From: JAJTHC01 sp044358835
Lineage (GTDB): Bacteria; Cyanobacteriota; Vampirovibrionia; Vampirovibrionales; JAJTHC01
Length of the DNA: 23,031 nucleotides
Direction of reading: 5' to 3'
NCBI GenBank assembly: GCA_044358835.1
Contig: JBIKNF010000022.1
Location: 1 to 23,031 of the forward strand
Positions within the stretch are counted from its first letter, which is position 1; the number at the start of each line of letters is the position of its first letter. Made by a program: the position numbers and the translations under genes. The notes under the pieces are model-generated. The model made no database searches and had not been told where the DNA came from. It was given only the letters and a program-made list of their open reading frames with translations. Below, one piece after another: positions 1 to 7,907 of the stretch.

Positions 1-10
1 GTATAGGTGG

Positions 11-91
11 ATTCTAGGAGCCTAGACTCGCAGATGGGTGAAGTGTACATAAACGTACATAAGCACATCGAGAATCGTAGCGACAACGAAG
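11..91. repeat. 81-nt dispersed element, copy A
   Basis: One of two elements in the window that are both exactly 81 nt long. It begins with ATTCTAGGAGCCTAGA, which contains the inverted repeat TCTAGG/CCTAGA around AG, and ends with AATCGTAGCGACAACGAAG. The middle differs from the other copy at 6624-6704, but complementary arms persist just inside the ends (CTCG at 27-30, CGAG at 69-72). An inner TGTAC/GTACA pair is also visible. It lies just past the stop of the EF-hand gene, that is, in its 3' flank. Function and orientation are unknown; a structured RNA, a 3'-UTR element or a small mobile DNA element are all possible. Confidence 0.7.
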
Positions 92-113
92 ACGCCAGAC
101 GCTATTTAATCGT

Positions 114-1004
114 TTAATTGGTATAAGTATTTGAACCTAAAATAGGTAAGCCATGGCTGGTGGGGGTGGACATTTTTTCTGTCATCTGATTCACTAAAGT
201 GCTGTACATTGAAGGAGCCATGTACTGGCCATACAGACTTTGCAAAGTCGACTGCTTGCCGGTGGTCGCACTCACCGCGGCGAGATAATCCGGGTTAATG
301 TACACCTTATTTTGTTGCGCATGGATTTTCTTAAACTGTTCTAACTTGAGGGTGTTGCCCGTAAAATTAAACGGGGCTAAAATCTGATCAAAAAGGCTTG
401 TATTCAGGGGAAGGGTGGAAACATCGACAAGCGGTTCTGTTTCGGGGGTAGGAGAATCCGAAGAGGAAACAAGGGGTAATGTTATAGAAGGAGCAGACGT
501 TTTGTTCACGGGTTTTGGGGACGATTTTGTGTCCGTCGAGCCAAAGGCCTGACGCTCTTCTTCAGTGTTGCTAAAAATAGTTTCAATGCCAAAGGCTTTC
601 CCCGTTTGAACGAGTTCTTGATAGAGGCTTTTTACGCCATTTTTTGGCGCCTTTTTCAGCGTGTTTGCCCATTTGGTAGAGATGGCATTGGCTTCGTTTT
701 GCGTGATTTTTCCGTCTTTATTGACGTCAAGCGTAATCAGGTATTGCGCGTATTCTTTGGCATTTAGGGTGTTGCTTGGCCCAGCCATAGCGGCCCACAA
801 GGCTTTGTTCAAGCTGTTGTTGGTGGGTTTAAAGGCAACCGTACCTGTGAGACTGCCTGCTTGACTGGCTTCTTCAGAAGAAAGGGCGTTGTCGCCGTCT
901 TGATCATGGGCGTCAATAAAGGCCTTGACTTGCGCGTCAAGTTTGCCTGTTTGAAGTTGGAAATAAGTGGGTGGGTTGGCAATCGTCCCCAAACTTGTAC
1001 TCAT
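114..1004 (-). CDS. EF-hand calcium-binding protein (hypothetical)
   Basis: A 296-residue protein with two EF-hand loops near its N-terminus. The loop at residues 34-45 (DQDGDNALSSEE) has N rather than the usual G at position 6. The loop at residues 93-104 (DVNKDGKITQNE) is canonical at positions 1, 3, 5, 6, 8 and 12. A Ser/Thr/Pro-rich linker follows (about residues 155-200), then a C-terminal region without a recognised fold. No signal peptide or membrane helix is evident. Binding of Ca2+ is expected for the family; the physiological role is unknown. The leader upstream of the ATG is a GAGA-rich purine run without a clear Shine-Dalgarno, so the start is moderately certain. The gene stands alone, downstream of obg on the same strand. 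Confidence 0.8.
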   Translation of the reverse strand: MSTSLGTIANPPTYFQLQTGKLDAQVKAFIDAHDQDGDNALSSEEASQAGSLTGTVAFKPTNNSLNKALWAAMAGPSNTLNAKEYAQYLITLDVNKDGKITQNEANAISTKWANTLKKAPKNGVKSLYQELVQTGKAFGIETIFSNTEEERQAFGSTDTKSSPKPVNKTSAPSITLPLVSSSDSPTPETEPLVDVSTLPLNTSLFDQILAPFNFTGNTLKLEQFKKIHAQQNKVYINPDYLAAVSATTGKQSTLQSLYGQYMAPSMYSTLVNQMTEKMSTPTSHGLPILGSNTYTN

Positions 1005-1042
1005 ATGGATTAGAATCTCTCTCTCTATCTCTCATAAGGCTT

Positions 1043-1082
1043 AGACGGGTGGATGACAAATTAAATCACATATTCATCCACC
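1043..1082. other. Inverted repeat upstream of the EF-hand gene
   Basis: GGTGGATGA and TCATCCACC form a perfect 9-bp inverted repeat with an AT-rich 17-nt spacer in the obg/EF-hand intergenic region. It could be a leader hairpin of the EF-hand mRNA or a regulator-binding site. It has no U-tract, so it is not a convincing terminator. Confidence 0.4.
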
Positions 1083-1184
1083 TAAATAAACGGTTTAAAT
1101 CTAAATAAAGTGTCAATTTGTAACGTTTTGTAATAGTTTAAAATATGCGATTAAACCTTGCCTGAAAGGTAGAAGTAAGGAGCG

Positions 1185-2660
1185 TTAATCTTCTAAATCG
1201 CTGTCGTCATGGGTGAGTAGTTCTTGCCAGTCATCTAAATTCAGTTCAATCACTTGCCCTTGAGAAGGGTCAAAGTCGTCCTCCTCGTCAAACTCAAGCA
1301 CTTGGCCCTCTTCCAACGGTTCACGCCCTTCACGATGACGATCAAAATCCGCTTCACTCGCTGAAGCGTTCGCCCCAATATAGTCAAACATCTCTGAACC
1401 AATCACGATGGTATCCCCCGCTGTTGCCCCGTGAGCGTCTAGCGCATTAAAAACGCCCATGGATTTCAACACATGCCAAAAACGGCTCAAGGACTGATAG
1501 TTGGCAATATCCGTGATGCTTAACCAGCGTTCGACTTTTCCGCCGTGAACGGCAAACACGCCTTCTTCTTCATCCACCACTTCAATGCTAAAGTAAGAAT
1601 CGTCGTTGGCGGTGGCTTTGGTGTCTTCCACCAGCTCGATCTTTGTGAGGTCTGGGGGAATGGCTTCGAGTAAGTCGATGAGTTGTTGCTTTAGGGGGGC
1701 TAAGCCTTGTTTAGCCACAGCACTAATGCCTAAAACGGTTTTACCAGTGGCTTGTTTAAAGGCGTCTAGCAAGGCGTTGAAGTCGGCTTCTTCCATGGCG
1801 TCTGCCTTGGTAAGCACAATAACTTCGGTGCGCTGCCCTAAAGAAGGGCTGTAATATCTTAGTTCATTGCGGATGATGGCGTAATTGTCTAAGGGGGTTC
1901 CGCCGTCTTGTGCGGTGGCATCCACCAAGTGTAAGAGCACTCGGCAACGTTCAACATGACGCAAAAAAGCATGACCCAGTCCCACGCCTTCGCTTGCGCC
2001 TTCAATCAAACCGGGAATATCCGCCAGCACAATGCCATCGCCCGTGTCTTTTCTCATGACGCCTAGATTGGGTTCAAGCGTGGTAAAGGGGTAGTTGGCA
2101 ATTTTAGGCTTGGCAGAAGAAAGCACGCTAATGAGCGTGGATTTGCCCGCATTGGGCATGCCAATGAGTCCAACATCCGCGAGCATTTTTAGTTCTAGGG
2201 TAATGTTTCTGGTGATGCCTGCTTCACCCGGTTCAGCGTAATGGGGGGCTTTGTTGTTGGCACTGGCAAAACGTGCATTGCCACGGCCGCCGCGTCCGCC
2301 ATTGGCCACTAAAAAGCGTTGGCCTTTTGTGGCGAGATCAGCAATAGGGAGTTGTGTTTCAGCGTCTTTCACGATCGTTCCACAAGGCACGAACAGCACC
2401 AAGTCTTCAGCCCCTTTGCCGTGCATGTTTTTACTAGCGCCTTTGGCACCTGCGGGGGCTTCATAACGGGCGTTAAAGCGAAAATCTAGGAGGGTTTGCA
2501 TGTCATCGGTCGCTTCAAAAAAGACGCTCCCGCCTCGTCCACCATCGCCGCCGGCAGGGCCACCGTAGGGAACATACTTTTCTTTCCGCCAAGAAATGGC
2601 ACCGTTGCCCCCCGCCCCACTTTGCACCGTAATGGTCACTTCATCAATAAACATCATCAT
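1185..2660 (-). CDS. obg: Obg/CgtA GTPase
   Basis: Essential ribosome-associated GTPase linked to 50S maturation and stress signalling. The glycine-rich Obg fold occupies about residues 1-160 (FIDEVTITVQSGAGGNG, GGPAGGDGGRGGSV). The G domain follows with P-loop GMPNAGKST near residue 170, DIPGLIEGAS (switch II/G3) and the G4-like TKAD. An Obg C-terminal (OCT) domain is present around residues 345-420. The 491-residue length exceeds the usual ~430 because of a long, very acidic C-terminal tail ending DDSDLED; acidic tails of variable length are known in this family. Three consecutive ATGs start the frame. Family members normally begin MFIDEV, so initiation may be at the third Met (2654). A good sigma70-type promoter lies just upstream. 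Confidence 0.97.
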   Translation of the reverse strand: MMMFIDEVTITVQSGAGGNGAISWRKEKYVPYGGPAGGDGGRGGSVFFEATDDMQTLLDFRFNARYEAPAGAKGASKNMHGKGAEDLVLFVPCGTIVKDAETQLPIADLATKGQRFLVANGGRGGRGNARFASANNKAPHYAEPGEAGITRNITLELKMLADVGLIGMPNAGKSTLISVLSSAKPKIANYPFTTLEPNLGVMRKDTGDGIVLADIPGLIEGASEGVGLGHAFLRHVERCRVLLHLVDATAQDGGTPLDNYAIIRNELRYYSPSLGQRTEVIVLTKADAMEEADFNALLDAFKQATGKTVLGISAVAKQGLAPLKQQLIDLLEAIPPDLTKIELVEDTKATANDDSYFSIEVVDEEEGVFAVHGGKVERWLSITDIANYQSLSRFWHVLKSMGVFNALDAHGATAGDTIVIGSEMFDYIGANASASEADFDRHREGREPLEEGQVLEFDEEDDFDPSQGQVIELNLDDWQELLTHDDSDLED

Positions 2661-2694
2661 ATGTATACAAACCCTTTTTCACTAAATTAGCTTT

Positions 2695-2723
2695 ACTATA
2701 ACGTAAATAGAAACCCCTGTAAA
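2695..2723 (-). promoter_or_regulatory. Sigma70-type promoter of obg
   Basis: On the minus strand, TTTACA (-35, 2718-2723) is separated by exactly 17 bp from TATAGT (-10, 2695-2700). This places transcription initiation about 30 nt before the obg start. The match is good at both hexamers. Confidence 0.7.
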
Positions 2724-2840
2724 ATAATTCGCTATTTCTTTATGTTTCTTCTACAATTAAAAAAAACTTTTCTCCCCTGACTTTAGGGTGTTTTAGGTGA
2801 CTGGTTTTGAAGATTCCCTCTCAATTTTGAAAGTAGCTGA

Positions 2841-4127
2841 ATGGACGCTTTTCCCGCAAGAACATCGCGCATGACGCCTCCGGTGTTTTTAAAATCCCCG
2901 AAGGGGGCGCCGTTGCAGCGTCAAGGGCTTGGCGTGCCGTGGACGCAATCCTTATTGAATAAGATTCACGAAAAGCCTATGCTTAAAATGACGATCCAAG
3001 AAGTCTTGGGATCCAACATTCCGTTGGTGGCCGTAACCTCAACGCCTGATGAAGCGATGGATCAAGGGTTTTATCAAGCCGTGGAAACGTTGAATGCCTT
3101 TGCTTTAGCCGTTGGGATAAACTGGTGCTTGAAAAAATTCGTGGAAAAATTGAGTACCACATGGGCGAAAGGTTTAAGTGAAGACGGGGTGAAAATACTG
3201 ACGCAGGATCAAAAAATGTGGCGAAACTTTGCACTTTCAGCACCGTTGTTTGCTTACTTGGCGGGTATGGAGTTCTTTACACCCCTATTGCGAAATATCA
3301 TTACCCTAAAGCGGACTCAAGAAGTCGAGTTTTCAAAAATAACCAGCTTGAATCATAAGAAAAGCAAGGTAACATCGAAACAATCCAAAGAAGACGAAAA
3401 ACAACGTCTGCATTCAAATCAGCATCAAACGTTGGTAAAACAACGTATGGCCGAATACATCGCCCTTTCTAAGCGAGATTTTGCAATTATGTTACCCACA
3501 GCCTTCGCTTTATTTGGCGTGGGCTTAATGGGTATGAAACATCACTGGAAGATGCCCAAACTCTATTTAGACACCCCCAAACTCTTAGAAGTCGTCTTGG
3601 GGAAAAAGCATGCTCAAGAAGCTGGGGTCAAACAGTTCCTGCGTCAGGGGGTCGATCAGTTTATGAATAACCTGTTTTATACTGACAAACAGCCTCAAAA
3701 ATACTTTGACCAAAAAGGTAAACTGGATTTGGTAGAAGAGTTTTTATTGCCCGATGGGGATTGGACACAAGCCAATCGTTTGTTGGTGGCTTTGGTCTTT
3801 GCGTTACCGACGTATACGGCCCTTACCTTGTACTCTCGAGACGATGTTGAAAAAGCTGAAATTGCGGTTCGAGCCGTTGCGTATGCCTTGGCCAACGTGC
3901 TGTTCCCGAACACGGTGGAAAACTGGGTGAGTAAACATATTAAACCCGATGCACACATTCCCTATGTTGGAGGGAAAAAGAATATCGAATTACTCGCAGG
4001 GACTTTAGCTGGTTCAGCCTTATGCGCCCTTTTGCCGATGCTGATGATTCGTTTGACGCGGCCGTGGCGCGCACAACGGGCGGAAGAAAAACAGGCCCGT
4101 CAAGCGAAACAGGCGGTTGTTAGTTGA
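2841..4127 (+). CDS. Multi-helix membrane protein with N-terminal LQRQG motif (hypothetical)
   Basis: A 428-residue protein of no family I recognise. Hydrophobic stretches lie at about residues 131-150, 213-231, 313-331 and 382-404, with weaker ones near 85-95 and 342-355, so an inner-membrane location is likely. A highly charged Lys/Ser/Gln-rich segment (about 165-205) separates the second and third helices, and the C-terminus is basic. The N-terminus is Pro/Ser-rich and carries LQRQG at residues 25-29, in the context APLQRQGLG. The same motif occurs in the N-terminal region of the riboswitch-controlled protein at 6767-7696. The start at 2841 lacks a strong Shine-Dalgarno; Met11 at 2871 is an alternative. 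The 3' end overlaps the convergent uracil-DNA glycosylase gene by 28 bp. Confidence 0.75.
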   Translation: MDAFPARTSRMTPPVFLKSPKGAPLQRQGLGVPWTQSLLNKIHEKPMLKMTIQEVLGSNIPLVAVTSTPDEAMDQGFYQAVETLNAFALAVGINWCLKKFVEKLSTTWAKGLSEDGVKILTQDQKMWRNFALSAPLFAYLAGMEFFTPLLRNIITLKRTQEVEFSKITSLNHKKSKVTSKQSKEDEKQRLHSNQHQTLVKQRMAEYIALSKRDFAIMLPTAFALFGVGLMGMKHHWKMPKLYLDTPKLLEVVLGKKHAQEAGVKQFLRQGVDQFMNNLFYTDKQPQKYFDQKGKLDLVEEFLLPDGDWTQANRLLVALVFALPTYTALTLYSRDDVEKAEIAVRAVAYALANVLFPNTVENWVSKHIKPDAHIPYVGGKKNIELLAGTLAGSALCALLPMLMIRLTRPWRAQRAEEKQARQAKQAVVS

Positions 4128-4705
4128 CGACTAATTTCCGCTAAATCTTGCATCATCAATGCCCGAGGCGACCCTGCTTCAAGCGAGTGATGCCTCAACA
4201 AATATGACGGGTGAAACACGGGCATGAGTTTCGCCCCACTGGCCTCTTCAAACCACTGCCCACGAAGTTGAGTAATGGTTCGCTTTTCATGGGGTAAAAA
4301 ACTCGAAACGGCCGTTGCCCCACATAGCACGATAATTTTAGGTTGAATCAAAGCGATTTGGGCGTCTAAAAACGGGCGACACGCCTGTTTTTCAGCGGGG
4401 GTGGGCTTGCGGTTTTGAGGCGGTCGGCATTTAATCGTGTTGCAAATATACAAGTCTTTTTCGCGTTCAAGGCCCACTTGGGCAAAGCATTTCATCAAAA
4501 ATTGCCCTGAACGCCCCACAAAGGGTTCGCCTTGCACGTCTTCATCTTTACCGGGGGCTTCACCAATCACCATGATTTTGGCGTGGGGGGAGCCTCCTGC
4601 AAACACGGTTCGTGTGCGTGTTTGCCCGAGTTCGCAGGCATTACAGGTTTCGCAAGTGGCTTGGGCTTCGCGTAAACTTTGAAACATGGGTGTTTTTTCT
4701 CTCAT
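4100..4705 (-). CDS. Uracil-DNA glycosylase, family 4 (Fe-S)
   Basis: Excises uracil from DNA at the first step of base-excision repair. Numbering here counts from a TTG three bases upstream of the chosen ATG. The family-4 signature is clear: GEAPGKDED (about 49-57), EPFVGRSG, and HPSYLLR (about 166-172). The four expected [4Fe-4S] cysteines are present as C22-x2-C25 and C94-x15-C110. About 200 residues is normal for this family. I chose the ATG because AGGG lies 4 nt upstream of it; an in-frame ATG seven codons further in is also possible. The gene follows the small membrane-protein gene with an 11-bp gap, suggesting co-transcription, and its 3' end overlaps the convergent gene on the other strand. 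Confidence 0.92.
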   Translation of the reverse strand: MREKTPMFQSLREAQATCETCNACELGQTRTRTVFAGGSPHAKIMVIGEAPGKDEDVQGEPFVGRSGQFLMKCFAQVGLEREKDLYICNTIKCRPPQNRKPTPAEKQACRPFLDAQIALIQPKIIVLCGATAVSSFLPHEKRTITQLRGQWFEEASGAKLMPVFHPSYLLRHHSLEAGSPRALMMQDLAEISRQLTTACFA

Positions 4706-4716
4706 CAATCCCTATT

Positions 4717-5247
4717 TTAAAATTGTTCGTTAAAGTGCTTGGCTTTGGGATTTTCCAACAGTACATAGCCTAAAACAGTTAAAACGGCAGGCAGACCTTG
4801 AATCAGTAAAGGGTTGATATTGGGTATTCGGGTTTTAATGGGATCTCCAAGAATCCAGAGAAAAGTCCCCAATAGCGCAGGAATAACACTGGCCTTGAGT
4901 TGCGCATTCTTCTTGCGTTTTTCTTGCATAATCGCGCTGGCATAAGAACGTTCGCCGTGTAAGAAGTCTTCGCGATTGACGGCGGCTTTGCTGGGATTGA
5001 AGAACAGGGCATCCCACGCTAATTTTATCGGGGCAATAAAAGGAATCATATCCATTAGAGCCGTTTCCCACTTACGCTTGTGCAGTTCTTCAGCATCGGC
5101 AAGGGTAAGGCCGTTGGGGTTGGTGGGGTTGGCCGGAATCAAGGAAGCGGGCAAGGCTAGCTTTTGAGGGTTTTTTCCTTCACGAAGGGGCAAAGCAGTC
5201 GAAGAAGAAGAAAGGGCTAGTGCTTGGGGTGGAGATACAAAAACCAT
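4717..5247 (-). CDS. Small membrane protein (hypothetical)
   Basis: A 176-residue protein with no recognised domain. The N-terminal ~45 residues are rich in Ser, Pro, Ala and Leu and look disordered. A central charged region (KRKWETALMD, MQEKRKKNAQLKA) is followed by two likely membrane segments, at about residues 120-133 and 150-165. It sits immediately upstream of the uracil-DNA glycosylase gene and probably shares its transcript, though nothing links the functions. The ATG at 5247 is supported by AGGA about 10 nt upstream and by an extended -10 element at 5279-5287. Confidence 0.7.
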   Translation of the reverse strand: MVFVSPPQALALSSSSTALPLREGKNPQKLALPASLIPANPTNPNGLTLADAEELHKRKWETALMDMIPFIAPIKLAWDALFFNPSKAAVNREDFLHGERSYASAIMQEKRKKNAQLKASVIPALLGTFLWILGDPIKTRIPNINPLLIQGLPAVLTVLGYVLLENPKAKHFNEQF

Positions 5248-5278
5248 TGAAGAAAAATCCTATTGCTTCTTTACATTA

Positions 5279-5287
5279 AGTATAGCA
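5279..5287 (-). promoter_or_regulatory. Extended -10 promoter for the 4717-5247 / UDG unit
   Basis: Minus-strand TGCTATACT matches an extended -10 (TGn plus TATACT). No good -35 hexamer lies 16-18 bp upstream. Instead, a short inverted repeat (AGGGG/CCCCT, 5291-5307) occupies that region and could act as an operator. Confidence 0.5.
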
Positions 5288-5345
5288 TCAAGGGGATAAA
5301 ACCCCCTCATTTTCAAACAGTGCTCCCTTTTTTGTAACGTTTTTT

Positions 5346-6566
5346 TTACAAAACACGTTCTTCATTCACCCGTTCGACCACCAGCTTGTCTCGGTGAATG
5401 ACTTCCACATCCGCACGTTTTAAGGTTTCTTGAATGGCTTGAGACTGCAAGCCTTTAATCAGAGCCAGTTCAGTGGCGGAATACTGCACAATGCCTCGAG
5501 CCACCTCATTCAACATCCCTTCTACATGCACGGCCACTACATCTCCTGCGTAAAACTGCCCGAGTACATCCACCACCCCCACCGCAAGCAAGGACGCCCC
5601 TTGTTTCAACAAGGCGTTGGCCGCCCCGTGATTGATCACAATGACCCCGTTATAGCCGGATGCCATGCCTATCCACTGTTTGTATCGCGTGTCTTGCGCG
5701 TTTTTAGCAGCCAGAAACGTCGCTGGAAAATCGCCATTCTCCCCTCTAAACTCCAACAATTGTTCAATCGATTGATGGGTTAAACCACTGGCAATCACCA
5801 CATGAGACCCCGCAAAGTTGGCCAGTTCCGCGGCCTGCAATTTTGAAGCCATGCCTCCGCGCCCCAAGCTCGTTTTGCCTGATGTGTCAATATCGTCTAA
5901 CGCACTTAAATCGCTGATATACGTTAAGCGTTTGGCCGTCTTTTCTTTAAAGGGATTGGCCGTATATAAGCCTTCCACGTTTGACAATATAATAAGCAGG
6001 TGAGCATTGACTTGCGCCGAAATCAGGGCCGCAAGCTTGTCGTTGTCACTAAAGGGGGAAAGGCGACTGCTGGCCCATTGTTCGTCAAAGCACTGTAAAT
6101 CGGGGATGGCGTCATTTTCGTTGACGATGGGAATAATACCCAGTTCTAGCAGGCTATGTAAAAGGGTTTTTAAGCGGTTGTAGCGTTGGCGATCCGAAAA
6201 ATCGCTGGGGTTCACCAGCACTTGGGCAACTTCAAGGGAATAATGTCTAAAAAATTGATGATACATCGTCATCATGAGCGATTGACCAATGGCCGCACAG
6301 CTTTGTTTTTGTTCTGGGGTGAGGGGAAGTTCAGGGGGGAGTTTTAGGCGTTGGCGGCCTAAGGCCACCGCCCCTGAAGAGACAATCACCACGCGTTTGC
6401 CTTGCTGAAGCAGCGCGGAGAGTTGCTTCACATAACTGGCAATGCGATCAATGGCCAAACGCCCTTGTTCATCCACAATGACTTGACTGCCGAGTTTTAC
6501 AACAAGGCAAGTCGTCTGTTGCAAGGCCTCTTCAATGGCGTGAAAATGGCGGGCATGTTCGGGCAT
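5346..6566 (-). CDS. proB: Glutamate 5-kinase with PUA domain
   Basis: Phosphorylates L-glutamate with ATP, the committed and usually proline-feedback-inhibited step of proline synthesis. The amino-acid kinase domain shows LVVKLGSQV (about 21-29), VIVSSGAVALG (about 60-70), NENDAIPD and GRGGMASKLQAA. A C-terminal PUA domain starts near residue 305 (GVIVINHGAANALLKQGASL), giving the long form of the enzyme (406 residues). The start at 6566 is well supported by GAGGAA 5 nt upstream of the ATG. No proA or proC lies nearby. The preceding intergenic region contains the second copy of the 81-nt element. Confidence 0.96.
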   Translation of the reverse strand: MPEHARHFHAIEEALQQTTCLVVKLGSQVIVDEQGRLAIDRIASYVKQLSALLQQGKRVVIVSSGAVALGRQRLKLPPELPLTPEQKQSCAAIGQSLMMTMYHQFFRHYSLEVAQVLVNPSDFSDRQRYNRLKTLLHSLLELGIIPIVNENDAIPDLQCFDEQWASSRLSPFSDNDKLAALISAQVNAHLLIILSNVEGLYTANPFKEKTAKRLTYISDLSALDDIDTSGKTSLGRGGMASKLQAAELANFAGSHVVIASGLTHQSIEQLLEFRGENGDFPATFLAAKNAQDTRYKQWIGMASGYNGVIVINHGAANALLKQGASLLAVGVVDVLGQFYAGDVVAVHVEGMLNEVARGIVQYSATELALIKGLQSQAIQETLKRADVEVIHRDKLVVERVNEERVL

Positions 6567-6623
6567 GGGGCTTCCTCTTCAAATCTGTTATAGTGTTTGA
6601 AAGATGAAACAGGCGATGAGGCT

Positions 6624-6704
6624 ATTCTAGGAGCCTAGATTTTTTTGTGCGGGCGTGTACACAGACGACCATAACCAAGCAAAAAAATCGTAGCGACAAC
6701 GAAG
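6624..6704. repeat. 81-nt dispersed element, copy B
   Basis: Second copy of the element at 11-91, with identical 16-nt and 19-nt ends and the same total length. Its inner arms are GATTTTTTTG (6638-6647) and CAAAAAAATC (6680-6689), a perfect 10-bp complement. The sequence differs from copy A but pairing is retained at about the same place. It lies between the stop of the riboswitch-controlled gene (6767) and the proB start, again in the 3' flank of a minus-strand gene. Similarity fades gradually beyond 6704 rather than stopping sharply. Confidence 0.7.
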
Positions 6705-6766
6705 AGACCATAGACCGTTTTATCTTTCGAATACTATATTAGCATAACGCCAACGTTTTAAATGGT

Positions 6767-7696
6767 CTAGGGTTTGTTGGTGGATTTTTTCTCTAATTCA
6801 AGGCTTTCTTCAGTGGTATGCAAGCCAAAAAACGCCATATTCACCATAAGCGGGCGCGTAATGCCATAGGTCAAAATGTTAATCAGCATCAGTGACGCAA
6901 TGGACGCCACAGTTTGATTGCCATCCCCATACAGGGTGTTCCATGTTTTTTGCATGTAATGGGCCATACACTGCAAGCTTTTCCCAAGTTTTTTCTGTAA
7001 TGGCGAAGGGTGCTTCATCAGCTGTTCGCCGGCTTGGCGCACGTTGGGGTGCCGCTTCATTAGGTTCATTACCCACACCACGGTTTCAAACCCGATTAAG
7101 GTTCGGGCCACATGCAGGCCAGCGCCTACGCCTTGGCGTGCAATTTCTTGACGCATCAGCACCTTTTTTTGTTCAGGGGTAATGCTTTGACGCGCCTGCA
7201 TTTCATTGTAAATGCGATTGGTGACAAAAAGCATCATAATCGAAGAAGGCACATATTCTAAGGTCAGTAACCATTTAACAAGCCCCTTGATTTGTTCGCC
7301 CCCTTTTATTTTCGTGCTTAAATTGCCCTTTAAACTGTTGTAGTGGGGGTGGGTTGAATCTAGCTGTAAATGGGTTTGAATGTCGTTCATCACTTGAGTT
7401 TGACCCACATTCAGCGCCGATTCAAATGAATCTGCAAGGGCTGTGACTTGTGCTTGCGTAATGGCAACGCCGTTGACTTCTGCCCATTCTAAGGTCTTCA
7501 CCAGCAGTGATTTCGCATTGTTTGAAAGGGTTTTAGGGATCCATGCGTCGTAGCCACGCCCTTGACGTTGCAGGGCGGGCTTCATTAAGGGGGGGGTAGA
7601 AGGCACAGGTTTCATGGCGTCCTGTTTCACCACAAGGGGTGAAGGGGTTGAAAGAAAGGCATAAGTAGAAAAAGAAGGCGTTGAAACACGCAACAT
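6767..7696 (-). CDS. TPP-riboswitch-controlled membrane-associated protein with LQRQG motif (hypothetical)
   Basis: A 309-residue protein that I cannot assign to any thiamine biosynthesis or transport family. The N-terminus is Ser/Pro-rich (residues 1-40) and carries ALQRQGRG at 41-48, the motif also found in the 2841-4127 protein. Hydrophobic segments lie at about residues 139-158, 196-213 and 262-292; the rest is helical and basic. A complete TPP aptamer ends only a few bases before the ATG at 7696, and its GGAGG is correctly spaced (9 nt) to serve as the Shine-Dalgarno. Translation should therefore fall when thiamine pyrophosphate is abundant. By analogy with other TPP-controlled genes it may handle thiamine or a precursor, but that is inference only. 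An in-frame Met28 preceded by AGGA is an alternative start. Confidence 0.8.
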   Translation of the reverse strand: MLRVSTPSFSTYAFLSTPSPLVVKQDAMKPVPSTPPLMKPALQRQGRGYDAWIPKTLSNNAKSLLVKTLEWAEVNGVAITQAQVTALADSFESALNVGQTQVMNDIQTHLQLDSTHPHYNSLKGNLSTKIKGGEQIKGLVKWLLTLEYVPSSIMMLFVTNRIYNEMQARQSITPEQKKVLMRQEIARQGVGAGLHVARTLIGFETVVWVMNLMKRHPNVRQAGEQLMKHPSPLQKKLGKSLQCMAHYMQKTWNTLYGDGNQTVASIASLMLINILTYGITRPLMVNMAFFGLHTTEESLELEKKSTNKP

Positions 7697-7701
7697 AAGA
7701 A

Positions 7702-7797
7702 GTTCCCTCCGCTGGCATTACCCAGATCAGGTTTAAGGGTTTGTTGTCACCGTTGAATCAACATCTCAGCCAGACTTTTGGTTCTAGCACCCCTACT
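7702..7797 (-). promoter_or_regulatory. TPP (THI-box) riboswitch
   Basis: On the minus strand the conserved aptamer blocks occur in order: AGGGGTGC, GGCTGAGAT, ACCCTT, AACCTGATCTGGGTAATG and CCAGCGGAGGGAA. These match the P1, P2/J2-3 pyrimidine-sensor and P4/P5 pyrophosphate-sensor segments of TPP riboswitches. The aptamer ends about 6 nt before the ATG of the 6767-7696 gene. There is no room for a separate expression platform, so direct occlusion of the ribosome-binding site in the ligand-bound P1 helix is the likely mode. Confidence 0.93.
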
Positions 7798-7856
7798 GTA
7801 TGAAAGATTTATTAAAGTCATCTTAGAGTAAAAATACGCGTAAAAGTAACATGAAC

Positions 7857-7886
7857 CCTCAATGTAACTAAATTGTTACATTGAGG
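7857..7886. terminator. 12-bp perfect inverted repeat after pgi (possible terminator)
   Basis: CCTCAATGTAAC, a 6-nt loop, then GTTACATTGAGG make a perfect 12-bp stem. It lies about 20 nt past the pgi stop and upstream of the riboswitch. In the pgi direction the stem is followed by a T-rich but not uniform stretch, so termination is plausible rather than certain. Its GAGG arm is shared with a second palindrome, GAGGCGCCTC at 7883-7892. Confidence 0.55.
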
Positions 7887-7907
7887 CGCCTCTGAATCAC
7901 GCCAAAG

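Noticed and set aside
1142..1180. Terminator for obg (ACCTT/AAGGT)
   Set aside because: Only a 5-bp stem followed by a weak T-run; not strong enough to annotate.
6570..6610. proB promoter at TATAAC
   Set aside because: No -35 at suitable spacing and no extended -10 TG; left unannotated.
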